Shown: in pieces, positions 14,924 to 16,079 of the stretch
How the letters are laid out: each line of letters begins with the position of its first letter
Numbering within the stretch: position 1 is the first letter of the stretch
Assembly: GCA_030593785.1 (NCBI GenBank)
Contig: JAUVGM010000012.1
Coordinates: 1-16,079 of the forward strand
Direction: 5' to 3'
DNA length: 16,079 bases
From: Gammaproteobacteria bacterium
GTDB lineage: Bacteria; Pseudomonadota; Gammaproteobacteria; UBA6429; Thiohalophilaceae
Made by a program: the position numbers and the translations under genes
Notes under the pieces: model-generated
Seen by the model: the letters and a program-made list of their open reading frames with translations, nothing else
Told to the model about the DNA's origin: nothing
Databases searched by the model: none

Positions 14924-15625
14924 TCAAAATTGTTTTTCACAAATTGCTAAAACTTTTTCCACAACTTGTTCAATACTTAAATCTGACGTATCAATTTGAA
15001 TCGCATCATCTGCTGGTTTTAGCGGTGATGCTGAACGAGAACTATCTCTCTCGTCCCTCTCGTTGATGTCCCTCAAAAGGGCGGCAAGGTTACCATCAAT
15101 ACCCTTTGATTTCAACTGTTTATAGCGTCTTTGAGCCCGTTCTTCGGCACTCGCAGTGAGGAAGATTTTGGCTTTAGCATCGGGGAAAATAGCCGTTCCC
15201 ATGTCCCTGCCATCTGCCACTAAGCCGGGATTTTGGCGAAAATCGCGTTGGCGTTGGAACAAGGCTTCGCGCACTTTAGGCATTGCCGCTACTATCGAAG
15301 CTAATTTACCCGTCTCTTCTGTACGTAATTCTGCTCCGACCTGCTTTCCTTCCAGAATAATCTGTAATTCTTGGGTCACACCACCATCAGATTGACTAGA
15401 ATCGGCAGCAACGAGCTTAAACTCTACATCTAAATGAGCCCCAAAATTGGCAATTTCATCTTCATTTTCGAATGAAAGCTGGTTATTTTGTGAGCCAAAC
15501 CCCACTAATCGATACAAAGCACCACTATCGAGAACATGCCAACCCAATTTTTGTGCAACATGCTGAACAATCGTACCTTTGCCCGAACCACTGGGACCAT
15601 CAATGGTTAAAACTGGAGGCAACAT
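14924..15625 (-). CDS. cmk: Cytidylate kinase
   Basis: Cmk phosphorylates CMP and dCMP to the diphosphates with ATP, recycling nucleotides from RNA and lipid turnover. The protein starts with the P-loop IDGPSGSGKGT (Gly10 to Thr18) after MLPPVLT, and later shows LDSGALYRLV, DGRDMGTAIFPDA, and the lid segment RAQRRYKQLKSKG with RDINERDERDSSRSASPL. I place the start at the ATG at 15625, giving 233 residues (227 in E. coli) and the usual distance to the P-loop; the frame is open further upstream to 15673 but would overlap the preceding gene and add residues not seen in the family. With this start it follows the manC-type stop by one base, which suggests translational coupling. It leads into rpsA, as in most gammaproteobacteria. 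Confidence 0.95.
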   Translation of the reverse strand: MLPPVLTIDGPSGSGKGTIVQHVAQKLGWHVLDSGALYRLVGFGSQNNQLSFENEDEIANFGAHLDVEFKLVAADSSQSDGGVTQELQIILEGKQVGAELRTEETGKLASIVAAMPKVREALFQRQRDFRQNPGLVADGRDMGTAIFPDAKAKIFLTASAEERAQRRYKQLKSKGIDGNLAALLRDINERDERDSSRSASPLKPADDAIQIDTSDLSIEQVVEKVLAICEKQF

Positions 15626-15626
15626 T

Positions 15627-16079
15627 TTATCGTCCATAGATATCTTCATAACGGATAATATCGTCTTCACCAAAATAACTACCTGACTGTACTTCGATCA
15701 TCTCTAAAGGAATAGAACCTGTATTTTCCAATCGGTGTTTAGTCCCTACAGGAATATAGGTAGATTCATTTTCAGTCACCATAAACGTCTCATCACCACG
15801 TGTAACTTTTGCGGTACCATTTACCACGATCCAGTGTTCCGCACGATGATGATGCATTTGTAATGACAATACACCGCCAGGATCAACTGTAATGCGTTTC
15901 ACATGGTACCTTTCACCCATATCGATGCTGTCATAATTACCCCACGGACGAAAAACACAGCGGTGGTTAAGGTGTTCTTCTCTACCTTCAGACTTAATCC
16001 ATTCCACTACTTTTTTAACATCCTGAACCTGGTTTCGATCAGCCACAAGAATTGCATCTGCAGTTTCTATAACAACAAT
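15627..16079 (-). CDS. Mannose-1-phosphate guanylyltransferase / mannose-6-phosphate isomerase, C-terminal part (gene runs off window)
   Basis: The visible 150 residues are the C-terminal end of an AlgA/ManC/CpsB-type bifunctional enzyme that makes GDP-mannose, precursor of GDP-fucose, capsule, O-antigen and alginate-like sugars. The frame is open from the stop at 15627 to the window edge (ending IVVIETADAILVADR...), so an internal GTG at 16046 is not its start. The linker with QVQDVKKVVEWIKSEGREEHLNHR precedes a cupin isomerase domain: RPWGNYDSIDMGERYHVKRITV, LSLQMHHHRAEHWIVVNGTA with metal-binding histidines, and YIPVGTKHRLENTG. The N-terminal nucleotidyltransferase domain is outside. It sits one base upstream of cmk, in place of the aroA or tyrA/aroA genes that commonly precede cmk. 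Candidate symbols are manC, algA or cpsB. Confidence 0.93.
   Translation of the reverse strand: MVVIETADAILVADRNQVQDVKKVVEWIKSEGREEHLNHRCVFRPWGNYDSIDMGERYHVKRITVDPGGVLSLQMHHHRAEHWIVVNGTAKVTRGDETFMVTENESTYIPVGTKHRLENTGSIPLEMIEVQSGSYFGEDDIIRYEDIYGR

Noticed and set aside
15626..15673. Earlier starts for cmk giving up to 249 residues
   Set aside because: These overlap the upstream manC-type frame and push the P-loop away from its usual position; the ATG at 15625 fits family length and a one-base junction.
15627..16046. A complete 139-residue cupin protein starting at GTG 16046
   Set aside because: The frame continues unbroken to the window end with residues typical of the AlgA/ManC family, so this is the truncated C-terminus of a larger protein.

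Overview
The window is a chromosomal stretch of an AT-leaning gammaproteobacterium. The placement rests on gene order (folD, cysS, ppiB and lpxH close together; cmk-rpsA-ihfB in a row), LpxH-type lipid A synthesis, and close resemblance of FolD, CysS, S1 and IHF-beta to gammaproteobacterial proteins. The genus cannot be read from the sequence. Most of the window is housekeeping. I found no phage, transposase, CRISPR array, toxin-antitoxin pair or defence island.

Layout. 1-234: a tRNA-Pro(TGG) gene on the minus strand, cut by the window start, with its own promoter. 235-1092: folD. 1097-1253: a short palindromic MITE-like repeat. 1293-1934: an exported protein of unknown function. 2023-3414: cysS. 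3642-5509: a plus-strand group of a periplasmic cyclophilin, cytoplasmic PpiB and LpxH, divergent from cysS. 5574-5656: a second short inverted-repeat element. 5736-8560: a minus-strand group of glycerate 2-kinase, a DUF455 ferritin-like protein and a lipoprotein. 8612-8938: a compact unit with promoter, strong ribosome binding site, 59-residue membrane protein and terminator. 9009-9905: an unknown multi-pass membrane protein. 9910-12573: assimilatory nitrate reductase nasA, convergent with it. 12645-12682: a terminator. 12705-16079: minus-strand ihfB, rpsA, cmk and the 3' part of a manC/algA-type gene that runs off the window end.

How the genes fit together. The right end is an information-processing cluster (CMP kinase, ribosomal protein S1, IHF-beta) coupled upstream to GDP-mannose synthesis. 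The left end combines one-carbon folate metabolism, Cys-tRNA charging, proline isomerisation and lipid A synthesis, an arrangement also known around cysS in E. coli. NasA provides cytoplasmic nitrate-to-nitrite reduction, but no nitrite reductase, transporter or electron-donor gene lies next to it here.

The items most worth a second look are the two palindromic elements with related TGTAGGT ends, the small membrane-protein unit at 8705-8884, the DUF455 protein with an intact di-iron ligand pattern next to a predicted lipoprotein, the palindrome upstream of nasA, and the 12-bp direct repeat upstream of cysS.
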